A DNA stretch of 64,000 nt, taken from the NCBI GenBank assembly GCA_017651185.1, contig JAGCDJ010000025.1, positions 186,001-250,000 on the forward strand, written 5' to 3'. Made by a program: the position numbers and the translations under genes. Positions within the stretch are counted from its first letter, which is position 1. Each line of letters starts with the position of its first letter. Below the pieces are notes generated by a model that saw only the letters and a list, made by a program, of their open reading frames with translations, ran no database searches and had not been told where the DNA came from. Positions 23,860 through 32,814 of the stretch are shown here, in pieces. Source of the stretch: Bacteroidales bacterium (lineage in GTDB: Bacteria > Bacteroidota > Bacteroidia > Bacteroidales > ML635J-15).

Positions 23860-25737
23860 TTATCTTCCCATCAACACCAATAGCACACTTATATCGGATG
23901 GTGAAACACCGCTTATTCGTGATGCCTGACCGATAGTGTGTGGATTTATTTTCATCAGTTTTTGTCTTGCTTCGGTAGAAAGTGAATTCACTTCAGCATA
24001 GTTAATTTTGCCTTCGATTACAATATTTTCAAGTCGCTTCAGTTTGTCGGCAATGAGTTTTTCCCTTTCAATGTAACCTGAATATTTCAGGAGAATTTCG
24101 GCTGCATCAACTATCTCGTCCTTCTTGTCGCCAAAGCCCGAAACTAGGTTGTTAAGGTCTTCGTCGTACGGGCATAAATCCTTGATTTTCACCTGTGGAC
24201 GAGTGATAATATTATTCATTTTTATGCTTTGTTTCAGCTCAGAACTACCTAATTCTGAAAGCATTGAATTGATAGTTTCTGGCTTGCAACTCTGGTTGTT
24301 GCAGAAGTCGATAAGTTGGTCACGCTTTGCGATTTTGTCTTCGAAAACTTTGAGCCGTTCATCGCTTGCCAAACCAATATTGTGCGATAGTTCTGTAAGT
24401 CTAACATCGCAGTTATCCTGACGAAGAAGTATGCGGAATTCTGCTCGCGAAGTAAACATTCTGTATGGTTCGTCAACTCCTTTTGTTATGAGGTCATCGA
24501 TGAGAACACCTATGTAAGCTTGGTCGCGATTGAGTGTAAATTCTGGTTTATCGTTGATTTTCAGATGTGCGTTTATACCAGCGATAATGCCCTGTCCTGC
24601 AGCTTCTTCGTAGCCGGTTGTACCATTGATTTGTCCTGCAAAATACAGATTTTCAATGAGTTTTGTTTCTAAAGTGGCTTTAAGTTGGGTAGGATGGAAG
24701 AAGTCGTATTCGATGGCATAGCCGGGACGGAAAATCTTTGCATTTTCTAGACCTTTAATTTTACGCAATGCTTCGTACTGGACATCTATCGGCAATGAAG
24801 ATGAGAATCCGTTGAGGTAGAATTCTACCGATGTTTCTCCCTCTGGCTCAAGGAAAAGTTGGTGTTTGTCCTTGTCGGGGAAAGTTACCAGTTTTGTCTC
24901 GATGCTAGGACAGTAGCGCGGACCTATGCTCTTAATGGTGCCATCGTAGAGAGGGGAGTCCTTAAGTCCTTTGCGCAGAGTGTCGTGAACTTCTTCGCTG
25001 GTGTAAGTTATGTAGCAGCTTCTTTGTTTTAGAAAATGCTGGTTGTAGTTGTGCAAATAAGAGAACGGAATTATTGTTTCATCACCCCTTTGTTCTTGTA
25101 AATCAGTGAAGTTAATGGTACGGCCATCGATTCTTACGGGTGTGCCAGTCTTCATTCGGTCGTAAGTGAAACCAAGATCGACAAGACTTTGTGTGAGTCC
25201 AACAGCAGCAGGTTCCGAAATTCGACCGCCTTCGAAATGCCTATGTCCAATGTGCATCAGTCCGTTAAGGAAGGTGCCGGTGGTAAGAATCACTGCTTTT
25301 GCGTAAACTTTTATGCCGAGGTAAGTTTCGATTCCGCAGACGCGATTGTTTTCTACAAGTACCTTATTTACAGTATCTTGCAAGAAAGAAACATTCTTTA
25401 TTGCTTCGAGTTGGCTACGCCATTCGGCACTGAAAACCATTCGGTCGCATTGTGCGCGGGGGCTCCACATTGCTGGGCCTTTCGACATATTGAGCATGCG
25501 GAACTGTATCATTGCCTTGTCGGTAACAATTCCAGAAAGTCCGCCAAGCGCATCTATCTCCCTGACAATCTGACCTTTGGCAACGCCACCCATTGCTGGG
25601 TTGCACGACATTTGCGCAATTTTGTTCATGTCGATGGTTACGAGCAGAACCTTACTTCCCATATTTGCTGCTGCTGCTGCCGCCTCGCATCCTGCATGTC
25701 CTGCACCAACTACTATAACATCGTAATTTTCAGTCAT
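23860..25737 (-). CDS. mnmG: tRNA uridine-5-carboxymethylaminomethyl modification enzyme MnmG (GidA)
   Basis: 625 residues. The FAD-binding GAGHAGCEAAAAAANMG is at 12-28, SCNPAMGGVAKGQIVREIDALGG at 44-66, and GQINGTTGYEEAAGQG near 370. With MnmE it installs the cmnm5 modification on wobble uridines. Its ATG at 25737 directly abuts the stop of the YhcG nuclease gene (no bases between), so the two are probably co-transcribed with translational coupling. MnmG genes often lie near the replication origin, in keeping with the adjacent parS sites. Confidence 0.97.
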   Translation of the reverse strand: MTENYDVIVVGAGHAGCEAAAAAANMGSKVLLVTIDMNKIAQMSCNPAMGGVAKGQIVREIDALGGLSGIVTDKAMIQFRMLNMSKGPAMWSPRAQCDRMVFSAEWRSQLEAIKNVSFLQDTVNKVLVENNRVCGIETYLGIKVYAKAVILTTGTFLNGLMHIGHRHFEGGRISEPAAVGLTQSLVDLGFTYDRMKTGTPVRIDGRTINFTDLQEQRGDETIIPFSYLHNYNQHFLKQRSCYITYTSEEVHDTLRKGLKDSPLYDGTIKSIGPRYCPSIETKLVTFPDKDKHQLFLEPEGETSVEFYLNGFSSSLPIDVQYEALRKIKGLENAKIFRPGYAIEYDFFHPTQLKATLETKLIENLYFAGQINGTTGYEEAAGQGIIAGINAHLKINDKPEFTLNRDQAYIGVLIDDLITKGVDEPYRMFTSRAEFRILLRQDNCDVRLTELSHNIGLASDERLKVFEDKIAKRDQLIDFCNNQSCKPETINSMLSELGSSELKQSIKMNNIITRPQVKIKDLCPYDEDLNNLVSGFGDKKDEIVDAAEILLKYSGYIEREKLIADKLKRLENIVIEGKINYAEVNSLSTEARQKLMKINPHTIGQASRISGVSPSDISVLLVLMGR

Positions 25738-26883
25738 TTATTTTAAATTTTCTTTTGACATTTCATTTAATTTAGTTTCAATTTCTTCGATGGTAGGAAT
25801 TGTTCCTTCGATTTTTTCTGGATAAAACTTTTCGAGGTCGTATTCTGAAATTCCAATAGGTTGAGAGCTTGATTCTAAAGCATATTGTGCTACAATACGA
25901 TCTTTTGATTTACATATTAGCAATCCGATTGTTGGATTATCGCGTCCATCTTTGCGAAGAATGTGGTTGCAACTAACAACATATCCACCAAGTTGTCCAA
26001 CATCTGCGAATTCAAACTTACCTATTTTAACTTCAATTACAACATAGCACGACAAATTAAGATTGTAGAACAATAAGTCGATAAATTTTTCAGTTTCACC
26101 GATTTGCAAGCGATATTCTTTGCCTACATACGCAAAACCAGAACCTAATTCTATTAAAAAATTAGTGATATTATTTAGTAACTTGTCTTTTAATAAACTT
26201 TCGTTGTATTTACCTGTAATTCCTGTAAATGCAAAGTTATAGGGGTCTTTAGTCAGTTCTTGTGCAAGATTACTTAATTCCTTTGGTAGTGTCAAATTGA
26301 AATTCGATAGAGCTTTACCGTCTCGATTATATAGGTTGGAATCTATTGCATTAAGTAACATATCTCTGCTCCATTCACACTCTATTGTTTTTTGAGCATA
26401 GAATAATGCTTCTTCTTGCAACATTTGTTTTTTAAATTTATCAATTAAAAGTTTATAGTGTCCCCACGGAATCATAAAGAATTGTGGTTTATAATGCTCA
26501 ATAAGAGAAGCTTCTTTTTGCTCCTCAAGTTGGGGAGTAAATTCTGCAGTCTTTTCAAATTGCTCCCCAACTTGGGGAGTATTTGGAAGAGATTGTTTAA
26601 AAAGAATATAAAAATTCTTCATATACAGCAGATTAGTTTCTGAAAAACAAGTAGCATCCGGATTTTCTGATTTCAAGTCGTGACTTAATTTTTTCATGAA
26701 GCCGCTTCCCCATCGGCTTTCTGCTTTCATTTCCACAATATCCCTGCCCAGTTCCCAATAAAATTGTAGCATTTCCTGATTTACTTTCACCGCGGCCTTA
26801 ATTTGACTACGGCGATAGCGAGAACTTAAATCTTTCAGCCACTGTGAATAGTCCTTGTCTAATATGCTGATTGGCTTTACCAT
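25738..26883 (-). CDS. YhcG-family PDDEXK nuclease (DUF1016)
   Basis: 381 residues. The N-terminal DUF1016 region has SRYRRSQIKAAVKVNQEMLQFYWELGRDI and WGSGFMKKLSHDL. The C-terminal nuclease domain carries LIELGSGFAYVGKEYRL, KFIDLLFYNL (Asp) and YVVIEVKIGKF (E-x-K), the PD-(D/E)XK core. A short insertion near 115-140 repeats PQVGEQFEK / PQLEEQKE. The family is linked to restriction-modification loci and mobile elements. Here it sits alone, immediately upstream of mnmG. Confidence 0.9.
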   Translation of the reverse strand: MVKPISILDKDYSQWLKDLSSRYRRSQIKAAVKVNQEMLQFYWELGRDIVEMKAESRWGSGFMKKLSHDLKSENPDATCFSETNLLYMKNFYILFKQSLPNTPQVGEQFEKTAEFTPQLEEQKEASLIEHYKPQFFMIPWGHYKLLIDKFKKQMLQEEALFYAQKTIECEWSRDMLLNAIDSNLYNRDGKALSNFNLTLPKELSNLAQELTKDPYNFAFTGITGKYNESLLKDKLLNNITNFLIELGSGFAYVGKEYRLQIGETEKFIDLLFYNLNLSCYVVIEVKIGKFEFADVGQLGGYVVSCNHILRKDGRDNPTIGLLICKSKDRIVAQYALESSSQPIGISEYDLEKFYPEKIEGTIPTIEEIETKLNEMSKENLK

Positions 26884-27030
26884 ATTATTGCAAAATTTTA
26901 TTTGTTAACTAATATGATTTTCAGTCATTTAATAACTTTTACAATTAATTAAATTCAAATTGTCAAATGTACTAAATAATGTCTAGAACTTGAAAATTAA
27001 GTTTTTAACGCGGGTATGTTAATTTTTGGA

Positions 27031-27038
27031 TATATTTG
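27031..27038 (+). promoter_or_regulatory. -7 box for the PNGase F-like gene
   Basis: TATATTTG, 18 bases before the ATG at 27057. Confidence 0.55.
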
Positions 27039-27056
27039 CCTCGAAAATTTAATGTT

Positions 27057-28817
27057 ATGAAAAGCACCTTTTTGTCAATTGTTATTTTATTGATTACTAC
27101 ATCTTGTTTCTCTCAAATCAAGCCAGTAAAAATCACCAAGAATGCAAACCGTTTCCACTACGAAGTTTATGAATATGGAAGTTCAATCGATACTTCTTTT
27201 ATGGAAATAGTTTTGAAAACTCCTGTATATAAGGTAGTTACCGAGGAACAAGAGGGTCCGTTTGTTTCTGGTTATGCGCATGAAACTACAATCGTAAATC
27301 TCGACTTGGATAGCGTTTTCGTGCGTGCAGAGTTTGATGGAAAAGCATCTGACGAGCGTTTCGAGGTGGCATCAAAGTTTGGGCGTACTGACATAGATTA
27401 TGACACTGCACAAATTAATGGACTTACCTGCTATACATGCAACATCAATAGCAACAAACTTGAATTCTTTGTGCAGGATTATCCATTTGATTTGAACCCT
27501 GTTCCATATTATGGACGCTTCAAAGGCGTGCTGGTGGCTTTTCGCCGTAACGGACAGACATATTTGCAGTTGACGAACACCTCGTTTGATAAAAATGCAT
27601 CGAAAAATATTACTGAAAGCGGTGATTACAAGCGTGTTACTGGTAGAGAATTATCGCAAATAAAGAAAGACAAGTTAATAATAACGACTCGCATTTTCGA
27701 TGATGTTCAGTTGAGCTGGGGAAAGAAAAATGATCACATTGAAGGTGATTACCGAGCAAATACGCCTTTCGACAGTGTCTTGCATTATGCAGGCGGTACG
27801 CTTGCTCTTAAAAGGGTTCGCTTGCCAGAATTACCATCTCATTACCAGACATTTATAGAGTTGCACCAGCATAGCAACGGTGATGCTTACGACCGTACCG
27901 GCTCAGTGTTTGTGATTCCAAATGCTGGTCAGCGTCTTTGTCCAAACTTTTTCGATGGCATAAACAACCATTCCGATTCTCTGCCGATATTTACAGGAAA
28001 GGACGGGCAGAAATATCAGGGAATAATGCCTGGCGTAAGCAGTTTGGAAGAATATAAAATTTCATCGATGGTATATGCTCCGCCAGTTGAACTGATGCGT
28101 TTTTTCACGCCTTTCGGAGTTGGGCATTTCAACGACCGGGTGAAGATCGATGGTCTCGAGTGGGCAGACGAAACCTATTATAAACAGGAAGTTACCGATC
28201 TTGCACCCTTGCTTCGTGGCGAAGTTTGGATAGGCGTTTGGATTGGCAACTACGATGGTGGCGGTCACAAGGTTACGCTCGACATAAAGTCGTACCCAGG
28301 AAGCGAACTCTTGAATGATGACAATTCGGAAGACGGCAGAAGATGTGTGCCATTGTTCAACACTTGCAATGTGCTTGAAATGGCAGGGCAGAACTACGGA
28401 AAACTTTTCGCCACCGACAGTCTTACAGTGGATGTTTATATTCCCGAAGCCAAGAAAGTCCGGCTGCGCTATATCAGTACTGGTCATGGCGGTTGGGAAG
28501 GTGGCGACGAATTCAATCCCAAGCCAAACACTATCTTAATAGACGGAAAACCAGCATATTCGCACACACCTTGGCGTGAAGATTGCGGTTGCTATCGCAG
28601 GTTCAATCCAGTGAGCGGAAATTTCTGGAATGGACTTTCGAGCAGCGACTATTCACGAAGTGGCTGGTGTCCGGGAACTGCAACTCAGCCGGTTTATTTC
28701 GACCTTAGCAATTTATCGGTAGGAAAGCATACGATTACAGTTGCCATACCGATGGGCGAACCTCAGGCAGGCAGTTTCAGTCATTGGTCGGTAAGCGGCG
28801 TATTGGTAGTGGAGTAG
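27057..28817 (+). CDS. Secreted PNGase F-like peptide-N-glycosidase
   Basis: 586 residues from ATG 27057. The signal peptide is ~1-20 (TSCFSQ). Residues ~21-265 are an N-terminal beta region without clear assignment. From ~270 on there is a two-jelly-roll PNGase F module: PSHYQTFIELHQHSNGDAYD, VWIGNYDGGGHKVTLDI, STGHGGWEGGDEF, and the Cys/Trp-rich REDCGCYRRF and SGWCPGTATQP near the end. PNGase F cleaves N-glycans from asparagine, producing aspartate. In a gut organism this would release host or dietary glycans. It is monocistronic and has no obvious sorting domain. Confidence 0.88.
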   Translation: MKSTFLSIVILLITTSCFSQIKPVKITKNANRFHYEVYEYGSSIDTSFMEIVLKTPVYKVVTEEQEGPFVSGYAHETTIVNLDLDSVFVRAEFDGKASDERFEVASKFGRTDIDYDTAQINGLTCYTCNINSNKLEFFVQDYPFDLNPVPYYGRFKGVLVAFRRNGQTYLQLTNTSFDKNASKNITESGDYKRVTGRELSQIKKDKLIITTRIFDDVQLSWGKKNDHIEGDYRANTPFDSVLHYAGGTLALKRVRLPELPSHYQTFIELHQHSNGDAYDRTGSVFVIPNAGQRLCPNFFDGINNHSDSLPIFTGKDGQKYQGIMPGVSSLEEYKISSMVYAPPVELMRFFTPFGVGHFNDRVKIDGLEWADETYYKQEVTDLAPLLRGEVWIGVWIGNYDGGGHKVTLDIKSYPGSELLNDDNSEDGRRCVPLFNTCNVLEMAGQNYGKLFATDSLTVDVYIPEAKKVRLRYISTGHGGWEGGDEFNPKPNTILIDGKPAYSHTPWREDCGCYRRFNPVSGNFWNGLSSSDYSRSGWCPGTATQPVYFDLSNLSVGKHTITVAIPMGEPQAGSFSHWSVSGVLVVE

Positions 28818-28841
28818 GGGAAATCACACATGAACATAAAA

Positions 28842-28881
28842 ATACATCCATTACAAGTTTTTCAACCTATAATGGATGTAT
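28842..28881. terminator. Convergent terminator between the PNGase F-like gene and frr
   Basis: ATACATCCATTA / TAATGGATGTAT 12-base stem with a 16-base loop in the gap between convergent genes. Confidence 0.7.
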
Positions 28882-28908
28882 AATGATTATTATTTAACCG
28901 TAATTATA

Positions 28909-29469
28909 TTATACGGTCATCAGTTCTTTTTCCTTGGCATCGATTACTGCATCAACTTTTTTGATAAAGTCTTCGTGTGCCTTGTGTACGTTTTGTTCAG
29001 CATCTTTTGCAGCATCTTCCGAAACGCCCTCTTTCTTCAATTTCTTGAATTCGTCGATTGCGTTGCGGCGAGCATTCCTGATGACTACCTTTGCATCTTC
29101 GCCCAAGCCCTTTACTTGCTTTACAAGTTGTTTGCGGCGTTCTTCGGTCAGAGGCGGAACAATTATACGAATTACTTCACCGTTGTTTGCTGGGTTGAAA
29201 CCGAGGTTTGCAGCCATGATTGCCTTCTCTATTGCAGGGATTGTAGATTTGTCCCATGGCTGTATGAAGATAGTCTTTGGATCTGGTGCCGATAGGTTTG
29301 CTACCTGTGTAATCGGAGATGTCATGCCGTAGCATTCTACCTTTACCGATTCGAGCATTGCTGGATTTGCCTTACCAGCGCGAATTTTTGCCAGTTCCTT
29401 TTCAAGGTGTTCGAGGGCGGACTTCATTCCGTCCTTTGCATCGTCTATATACAATTCCAATTCTTCCAT
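28909..29469 (-). CDS. frr: Ribosome recycling factor
   Basis: 186 residues, standard length. Typical N-terminal helical stretch KSALEHLEKELAKIRAGKANPAML and GEVIRIIVPPLTEERRK. It dissociates post-termination ribosomes with EF-G. It starts 2 bases after the pyrH stop, so the two form an operon, as in most bacteria. Confidence 0.98.
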   Translation of the reverse strand: MEELELYIDDAKDGMKSALEHLEKELAKIRAGKANPAMLESVKVECYGMTSPITQVANLSAPDPKTIFIQPWDKSTIPAIEKAIMAANLGFNPANNGEVIRIIVPPLTEERRKQLVKQVKGLGEDAKVVIRNARRNAIDEFKKLKKEGVSEDAAKDAEQNVHKAHEDFIKKVDAVIDAKEKELMTV

Positions 29470-29471
29470 GA

Positions 29472-30179
29472 TTACTTTGTGATATAAGTTCCTATGTTTT
29501 CGTTATTTATTACCTTTTCGAGATTGCCGTAAGTATCCATGTCGAACACAATTACCGGCATATTGTTTTCCTTGCACATTGTAAATGCGGTGAGATCCAT
29601 TATTTTAAGTCCGCGCTTGTATACTTCGTCGAATGTTATTGTATCGAATTTTGTAGCAGTCGGGTCTTTTTCTGGATCGGCAGTATATACACCATTCACG
29701 CGCGTACCTTTAAGGAATACGTCGGCTTCAATTTCTATTGCCCTAAGTGCCGATGCGCTGTCGGTCGAGAAATACGGGTTACCCGTGCCACCTGCAAGTA
29801 TGCACACATACGAGTTTTCCAGTGCTTCGATAACTTTTGGCTTCGATATGCGGTCGCCGATTGACTCTATTCCTATTGATGTAAATAATCTAGTCTTTAC
29901 GCCCAACGATTCAAGTCCGTTTTGCAGTGCAAGCGAATTGATTATCGTTGCGAGCATTCCCATCTGGTCGCCCTTTACGCGGTCGAACCCTTTGCTTTCG
30001 CCCGAAATGCCACGGAAGATGTTTCCTCCGCCTATTACTATTCCTATCTGTACGCCCTTGTCGTGTATGGCCTTAATCTGGTTGGCGTATTCCATCAGGT
30101 GGGTTTCGTTGATTCCCTGTTTTGCTGCTCCTGCAAGCGATTCGCCGCTGAGTTTTAACAATATTCGTTTGAATCTCAT
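29472..30179 (-). CDS. pyrH: UMP kinase
   Basis: 235 residues. LLKLSGESLAG (8-18), VIGGGNIFRG and the ADAFLKGTRVNGVYTADP-type loop (ADVFLKGTRVNGVYTADP) are diagnostic. It phosphorylates UMP to UDP in pyrimidine synthesis and is hexameric in bacteria. First gene of the pyrH-frr operon. Confidence 0.98.
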   Translation of the reverse strand: MRFKRILLKLSGESLAGAAKQGINETHLMEYANQIKAIHDKGVQIGIVIGGGNIFRGISGESKGFDRVKGDQMGMLATIINSLALQNGLESLGVKTRLFTSIGIESIGDRISKPKVIEALENSYVCILAGGTGNPYFSTDSASALRAIEIEADVFLKGTRVNGVYTADPEKDPTATKFDTITFDEVYKRGLKIMDLTAFTMCKENNMPVIVFDMDTYGNLEKVINNENIGTYITK

Positions 30180-30445
30180 CTGTAATTTTTTTTGACGGAC
30201 AAAAATAACAAATTTTGATAATACAATGATTTAACAATTCAAATAATAATTTAAAGATTCAATTGTTGGTAACATTCAATGTTTTGTTTCTTATATGTTA
30301 TTTCGTTGGTTATTAATAACTTATGTGTGATAAATTATATGTTTAAAAGTGTTGTGTGTTGAAAATCCGAGGGTTATAAATGGTAATAAACACTAATGTG
30401 TTGATTACTTTATATTTTGGCTGAATTTTGTTTTTAATGGCAATA
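30180..30445. other. Divergent intergenic region
   Basis: About 270 AT-rich bases between pyrH and the 30480 gene, with no gene visible. It holds promoters for both directions. Confidence 0.4.
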
Positions 30446-30453
30446 TATTTTTG
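30446..30453 (+). promoter_or_regulatory. -7 box for the 30480 gene
   Basis: TATTTTTG, 27 bases before the ATG at 30480. Confidence 0.5.
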
Positions 30454-30479
30454 TACGCGATTTTATAGATAATTTACGG

Positions 30480-31235
30480 ATGGAGAAATTGATTTATAGA
30501 CATACCGATGTGGAGCGCCTCGAGATTTTGAGGGCTTTCGATGGGTATTTGCGAGAGAATCCGCTTGGAGAAGATTGTTTATTTGCTGAATATCAGTATA
30601 ATATAACTGTAGAAAATCTTTCTGTATTCGAGAAGTTCAGAACTTACAAGGAATGTCTGAGACAGCAGGAAGAAGCGTTCAACAACAACTACAACAATTT
30701 GTTCAGCAAGGCAAAAACTTTCGTTGTACACTACTATATGTCGATGCACATGGCTATCGAACGTGGTGAACTTCCCGTTGACATCACATCTTGGTACGGT
30801 TTACAGTATCCGTTTGTAATTCCTAATCCTCGCAATGGAGAAGAACTTCTTGAGCAGGCCGCTCATCTATTCGAGTGCGACTCGAACAGGGTCGCCAACG
30901 GAGGCCGCCTTCTTTCAAATCCAAATATTTCATCCGTTAAAATTTGGATTGAAAAGTTCGATGACATACACAAGGAACGTGCTTATCGCCAGAACCTCAA
31001 CAAGGCCGAAGTTGAAAATATTGACTACATCCGCGACACAACCGACAAGTTGATTGTCGAAATATACGATGCTGCTTGCGAACGTTATGCTGACCTGGAA
31101 TTTGATGAGCGCCTGAAACTGATGAACGAACTTGGTTTCAACATTCAGCAGGTGGTTCGCAAACCGAGGGTACGCAAGCAGGAAGAGATGGAGGCACAAA
31201 GGGCAGAAGCACAATTGCAGATTCCACTTTTTTAA
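30480..31235 (+). CDS. Conserved hypothetical protein
   Basis: 251 residues, soluble and helical, rich in Glu, Asn and Tyr; no signal peptide. I recognise no domain. A long polar helical region (CLRQQEEAFNNNYNNLFSKA) is followed by a segment with WYGLQYPFVIPNP and a charged C-terminus. The stop is 3 bases before the aroK start, so it shares an mRNA with shikimate kinase and may be translationally coupled. Confidence 0.65.
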   Translation: MEKLIYRHTDVERLEILRAFDGYLRENPLGEDCLFAEYQYNITVENLSVFEKFRTYKECLRQQEEAFNNNYNNLFSKAKTFVVHYYMSMHMAIERGELPVDITSWYGLQYPFVIPNPRNGEELLEQAAHLFECDSNRVANGGRLLSNPNISSVKIWIEKFDDIHKERAYRQNLNKAEVENIDYIRDTTDKLIVEIYDAACERYADLEFDERLKLMNELGFNIQQVVRKPRVRKQEEMEAQRAEAQLQIPLF

Positions 31236-31238
31236 GAG

Positions 31239-31748
31239 ATGAGGATTTTTCTCGTCGGATTCATGGGTGCAGGCAAGTCCGTCATTGGGAGGCGACTGGC
31301 AAGTGCACTCAATCTTTCTTTTTATGACCTTGACTCGGAGATAGAGGCAAAATATCACACTTCCGTGTCATCGATATTTGAAAAATACGATGAGCAATGT
31401 TTCCGTAAATTGGAGACCGCAGTGTTACAATCGTTTTCTGAGGAAGATGGTTTTGTCATGTCGTGCGGAGGTGGAACGCCATGTTTCAACGGAAATATGG
31501 AACTTATGAATTCACTCGGGCTGACAATTTATATAAAACTTCCGCCAAATGTGCTGGTGGCAAGAATTTCGGAATCGGTGAAAAAACGTCCTCTAACCCA
31601 GGGAAAATCCGAAGAGGAACTTTTGTCATACGTCGAATCTATGCTCCGAAACCGTGAACAGTTTTATTCTTTGGCAAAAATCACCATTGACGGGGAAGGA
31701 TTAGATAAGGAAGAACTTGTGGAGCAAATTGCAAAAGCGTTATTGTAG
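31239..31748 (+). CDS. aroK: Shikimate kinase
   Basis: 169 residues, standard length. P-loop GFMGAGKSVIGR (7-18), the shikimate-binding DLDSEIE (28-34) and SCGGGTPCF. It phosphorylates shikimate in the chorismate pathway. Second gene of a two-gene unit with the 30480 protein. Confidence 0.97.
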   Translation: MRIFLVGFMGAGKSVIGRRLASALNLSFYDLDSEIEAKYHTSVSSIFEKYDEQCFRKLETAVLQSFSEEDGFVMSCGGGTPCFNGNMELMNSLGLTIYIKLPPNVLVARISESVKKRPLTQGKSEEELLSYVESMLRNREQFYSLAKITIDGEGLDKEELVEQIAKALL

Positions 31749-31796
31749 ACCAACTATCGCGCACCGAATTTCCCTAACTAGGATTTAGAAACCAGA

Positions 31797-31830
31797 AACT
31801 TTTCAAAATCTTGAAAAGTTGATTTATTTT
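31797..31830 (+). terminator. Hairpin after aroK
   Basis: AACTTTTCAA-AATC-TTGAAAAGTT perfect 10-base stem and a T-rich tail; possible terminator. Confidence 0.5.
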
Positions 31831-31833
31831 ATC

Positions 31834-31841
31834 TATTTTTG
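31834..31841 (+). promoter_or_regulatory. -7 box for the SPFH gene
   Basis: TATTTTTG, 25 bases before the ATG at 31867. Confidence 0.55.
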
Positions 31842-31866
31842 TCAAAATTTTTAAATTCAAATCATT

Positions 31867-32745
31867 ATGGAAATAGTAGGTATTGTAATTGCAGTGACCG
31901 TAGTGGTCATATTGTTTCTGGCAGGTTTCAAGGTAGTGCGTCCTACGCATAGGGCACTTGTCGAGAGACTTGGTAAATATCATCATTTTGCAGGTCCAGG
32001 TTTGCACTGGATTATTCCTTTTATCGACCGAATATATCGTGTGAATGTCACCGAACAGATGGTTGATGCCGATCCGCAGGAAATCATCACCAACGATAAC
32101 TTGAATGCAACTGTAGATGCTCAAATTTATTTTCGTGTCCGTGAGGATGAGCAGAGCGTAAAAAATTCTTTGTACAATGTGTACAATTATCAGGTTCAGA
32201 TAGTTAATCTTGCCCGTACAACTTTGCGTAACATCATAGGTACACTTACGTTAAAGTCGGCAAACAGTGAGCGTGGTCGCATCAATACCGAGTTGCATCA
32301 GATTCTGTCGGAAGAAACCAACGACTGGGGCATTTCGATTGTACGTGCCGAGTTGAAGCAGATTGATCCGCCACAGGATGTTCAAGCAACTATGAACAAG
32401 GTTGTTAAGGCAGAGAATGAAAAGATTGCTGCTATTGACTATGCTACTGCTGCCGAAACTGAGGCCGACGGTGTAAAGCGTGCAAAAATCAAGGAGGCAG
32501 AAGGTTTCCGCCAGGCAAAGATTTTGAATGCAGAAGGTGAGGCCGAAGCAATAAGACTGGTTAACGAGGCAGCAGAAAAATATTTCATTGGCAATGCTCA
32601 GATTTTAAGGAAGATAGAAGCATTGGAGAATTCATTGAAGAACAATGCAAAGATTGTTGTTCCTTCCGATACCGACCTTGTCAATGTAATTGGCGAGATG
32701 GCAGGTGTTTTGCCGCTTGACAAGAAGCAGAAGAAATCAGAATAA
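31867..32745 (+). CDS. SPFH/Band 7 membrane protein (stomatin/QmcA-like)
   Basis: 292 residues. One N-terminal transmembrane segment (4-22), then a Band 7 domain (VVRPTHRALVERLGKYHHFAGPGLHWIIPFIDRIYRVNVTEQM) to ~200 and a coiled region with KAEAEGFRQAKIL-like repeats. Such proteins form oligomeric rings in the inner membrane and act with proteases or organise microdomains. No NfeD partner is adjacent. A good terminator follows. Confidence 0.92.
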   Translation: MEIVGIVIAVTVVVILFLAGFKVVRPTHRALVERLGKYHHFAGPGLHWIIPFIDRIYRVNVTEQMVDADPQEIITNDNLNATVDAQIYFRVREDEQSVKNSLYNVYNYQVQIVNLARTTLRNIIGTLTLKSANSERGRINTELHQILSEETNDWGISIVRAELKQIDPPQDVQATMNKVVKAENEKIAAIDYATAAETEADGVKRAKIKEAEGFRQAKILNAEGEAEAIRLVNEAAEKYFIGNAQILRKIEALENSLKNNAKIVVPSDTDLVNVIGEMAGVLPLDKKQKKSE

Positions 32746-32762
32746 GTTTGCAATCATAGAAA

Positions 32763-32799
32763 AATAAAGCCCGGCGTAAAGTCGGGCTTTATTATTTTT
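32763..32799 (+). terminator. Terminator of the SPFH gene
   Basis: AATAAAGCCCG / CGGGCTTTATT 11-base stem with T-rich 3' side; may also serve the convergent OmpA gene. Confidence 0.85.
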
Positions 32800-32814
32800 G
32801 TCATGGTCTAAATT

